A stretch of 64,000 bases of DNA from Poteriospumella lacustris (lineage: Eukaryota; Sar; Chrysophyceae; Chromulinales; Dinobryaceae). The DNA lies in contig SMOI01000123.1 of assembly GCA_008000375.1 (NCBI GenBank), positions 30,102 through 94,101 of the forward strand, given 5' to 3'. Position 1 is the first letter of the stretch; each line of letters starts with the position of its first letter. Below the pieces are notes generated by a model, which was given only the letters and a program-made list of their open reading frames with translations, had not been told where the DNA came from and did no database searches. Below are positions 63,119-64,000 of this stretch, one piece after another. A program made the translations under genes and the position numbers.

Positions 63119-63718
63119 TTACGTTCGCACAGCTTTTTCATAAACCTCTGGGTAGCATTTCATTCGTATCTGCGGGGGTTCTGTATCATAGGTCGGTGAC
63201 GAAAAATTGTCATCCGTTAATCGATACCGCAAGTATGATTGATTTATTCGTTCGATGAGCTCGGCTTTTTTTCCTTGAAGTGGTAAACCACGTCGTTTGG
63301 CCTCCTCCCTCAATTCAGGTACGGTCCACGATTTGCTGTCAGGTCGGTCTCCGATAGCGAAGTTATTCTCCATCCACCATGGACGATATTGATTCAACAA
63401 GCGTGGATTGTTATCTTCATTTGCTGAATTCCACCATGGAATATTCTTCCGGGTGTTTCGACCCGGACTTCCGCTGTTGGCGGACCTCAGGTGAACCGGA
63501 CGGTCTCGACTTGCGCCGAATGACCCCTTCGGCTCATCGATTTTCTTCCATCCTTTCTGGACAGGAGTTGGTTTACTATCTTTGTGTGTTTCCAAAGAAA
63601 CGCTCCCCAAACTAAGGCTCTGGAGACGCCGATAACCACCGACCACAGTAAAAGTCCGCAAACACATGCATGTTGCTGCAAAGAGTCCCAACAACAGGAC
63701 ACAAAAGATAGTCTTCAT
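63119..63718 (-). CDS. SAP-domain protein with signal-like leader
   Basis: A single exon of 199 aa from ATG 63716-63718. MKTIFCVLLLGLFAATCMCL is a strong signal-peptide-like leader. A basic, Ser/Pro/Trp-containing region follows (RKNIPWWNSA, YRPWWMENNF). A SAP motif lies at about 125-165: SWTVPELREEAKRRGLPLQG, KKAELIERI. SAP domains bind nucleic acid. A leader plus a nucleic-acid-binding domain suggests an organelle reached through the secretory route, such as a complex plastid, or mere misprediction of the leader. No ASAFAP motif is visible. Function unknown. Confidence 0.7.
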   Translation of the reverse strand: MKTIFCVLLLGLFAATCMCLRTFTVVGGYRRLQSLSLGSVSLETHKDSKPTPVQKGWKKIDEPKGSFGASRDRPVHLRSANSGSPGRNTRKNIPWWNSANEDNNPRLLNQYRPWWMENNFAIGDRPDSKSWTVPELREEAKRRGLPLQGKKAELIERINQSYLRYRLTDDNFSSPTYDTEPPQIRMKCYPEVYEKAVRT

Positions 63719-64000
63719 CAACAATACTCAATAAACCATTGGTAGGAACATTCTCCAGCTCTTAGATTCTATTCTTTTGCACGTTGGCGTTCCTTTTCTT
63801 TGCCATTCTCACATTCTCATCATCGGCAGTGTTGGCCGCGCAGCCGACGGACGCAACTTGCGCGCGCGCGCACTTCTTGCGATCAATCCACGCGCGCGCG
63901 CGCACTTGCGCGCGCACTTTTGAAACGGGTCGCTGCTTGAAAATACCCTTAACTAGACGTCTTTTCCAAAAAGCGGCTTAAAAACGCACTGTACACAGTC
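63719..64000. other. Window edge, 5' flank of the SAP gene
   Basis: No gene is supported. It contains (CG)n tracts, listed separately. An open frame on the plus strand from about 63784 lacks an ATG. Confidence 0.5.
63862..63920. repeat. Alternating CG tracts (possible Z-DNA)
   Basis: Three runs of (CG)n and (CA) lie within 60 bp (GCGCGCGCGCAC and CGCGCGCGCGCAC types), in an otherwise AT-balanced flank. Confidence 0.85.

Noticed and set aside
63784-63981. Plus-strand 65-aa frame with a signal-peptide-like start
   Set aside because: No ATG start, CG-repeat-driven composition, and it lies in the promoter of the SAP gene.

Overview
The window is nuclear DNA from a eukaryote. Genes carry short GT-AG introns of roughly 50-110 bp, there are no operons, and about 30 genes sit densely on both strands. 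The protein set points to a flagellated protist, most likely a stramenopile. It includes the flagellar protein CFAP58, an algal-type front-end fatty acid desaturase with an N-terminal cytochrome b5, a SKN1/KRE6-type beta-glucan protein, cryptochrome DASH, an organellar TypA GTPase, cathepsin X proteases and a surface glycoprotein with heterokont-style PT repeats. The lineage is my inference from family distribution. I cannot name the species and found no rRNA or tRNA gene.

Layout. 0-11 kb: a secreted Ser/Lys-rich protein; a membrane PX-DEP-PX protein; a 100-N assembly gap with duplicated flanks; AAMP; a BART-domain protein; CRY-DASH. 11.1-13.6 kb: two copies of the RPS7 gene tail to tail, forming a palindrome with 1.0-kb arms. 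13.8-17.9 kb: an ankyrin protein, a myristoylated EF-hand protein and a coiled-coil membrane protein. 18.2-24.7 kb: two copies of CFAP58 tail to tail, a palindrome with 3.0-kb arms. 25-41 kb: a PAS protein, a long A-poor non-coding tract, an ORC6-like protein, an AIF-like oxidoreductase, the PT-repeat glycoprotein, another A-poor tract and an acidic Ser-rich protein. 42-50 kb: TypA, PRPF38A, an alpha/beta hydrolase, a small membrane protein and a CCCH zinc-finger protein. 50-57 kb: tandem cathepsin X genes, eIF2B-alpha and the SKN1-like protein. 58-64 kb: a degenerate region, an ARP3 pseudogene facing the intact ARP3, the desaturase and a SAP-domain protein.

The strongest signal is a repeated architecture. 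RPS7, CFAP58 and ARP3 each have a second copy placed tail to tail beside the first, with spacers of about 0.5, 0.45 and 0.2-0.3 kb. In the RPS7 and CFAP58 pairs the encoded proteins are identical and the introns are the same or nearly so. Outside the arms only decayed homology can be traced. That combination suggests old inverted duplications whose genes are kept identical by gene conversion, rather than fresh copies or an assembly fold-back. In the ARP3 pair the second copy is decayed and lacks the last intron at its exact position.

Most genes are housekeeping functions (translation, splicing, actin nucleation, DNA replication, flagellum, lipid and glucan metabolism) and do not form one pathway. 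Exon models were read by eye from splice signals and frame continuity; most multi-exon models sum to an intact frame.
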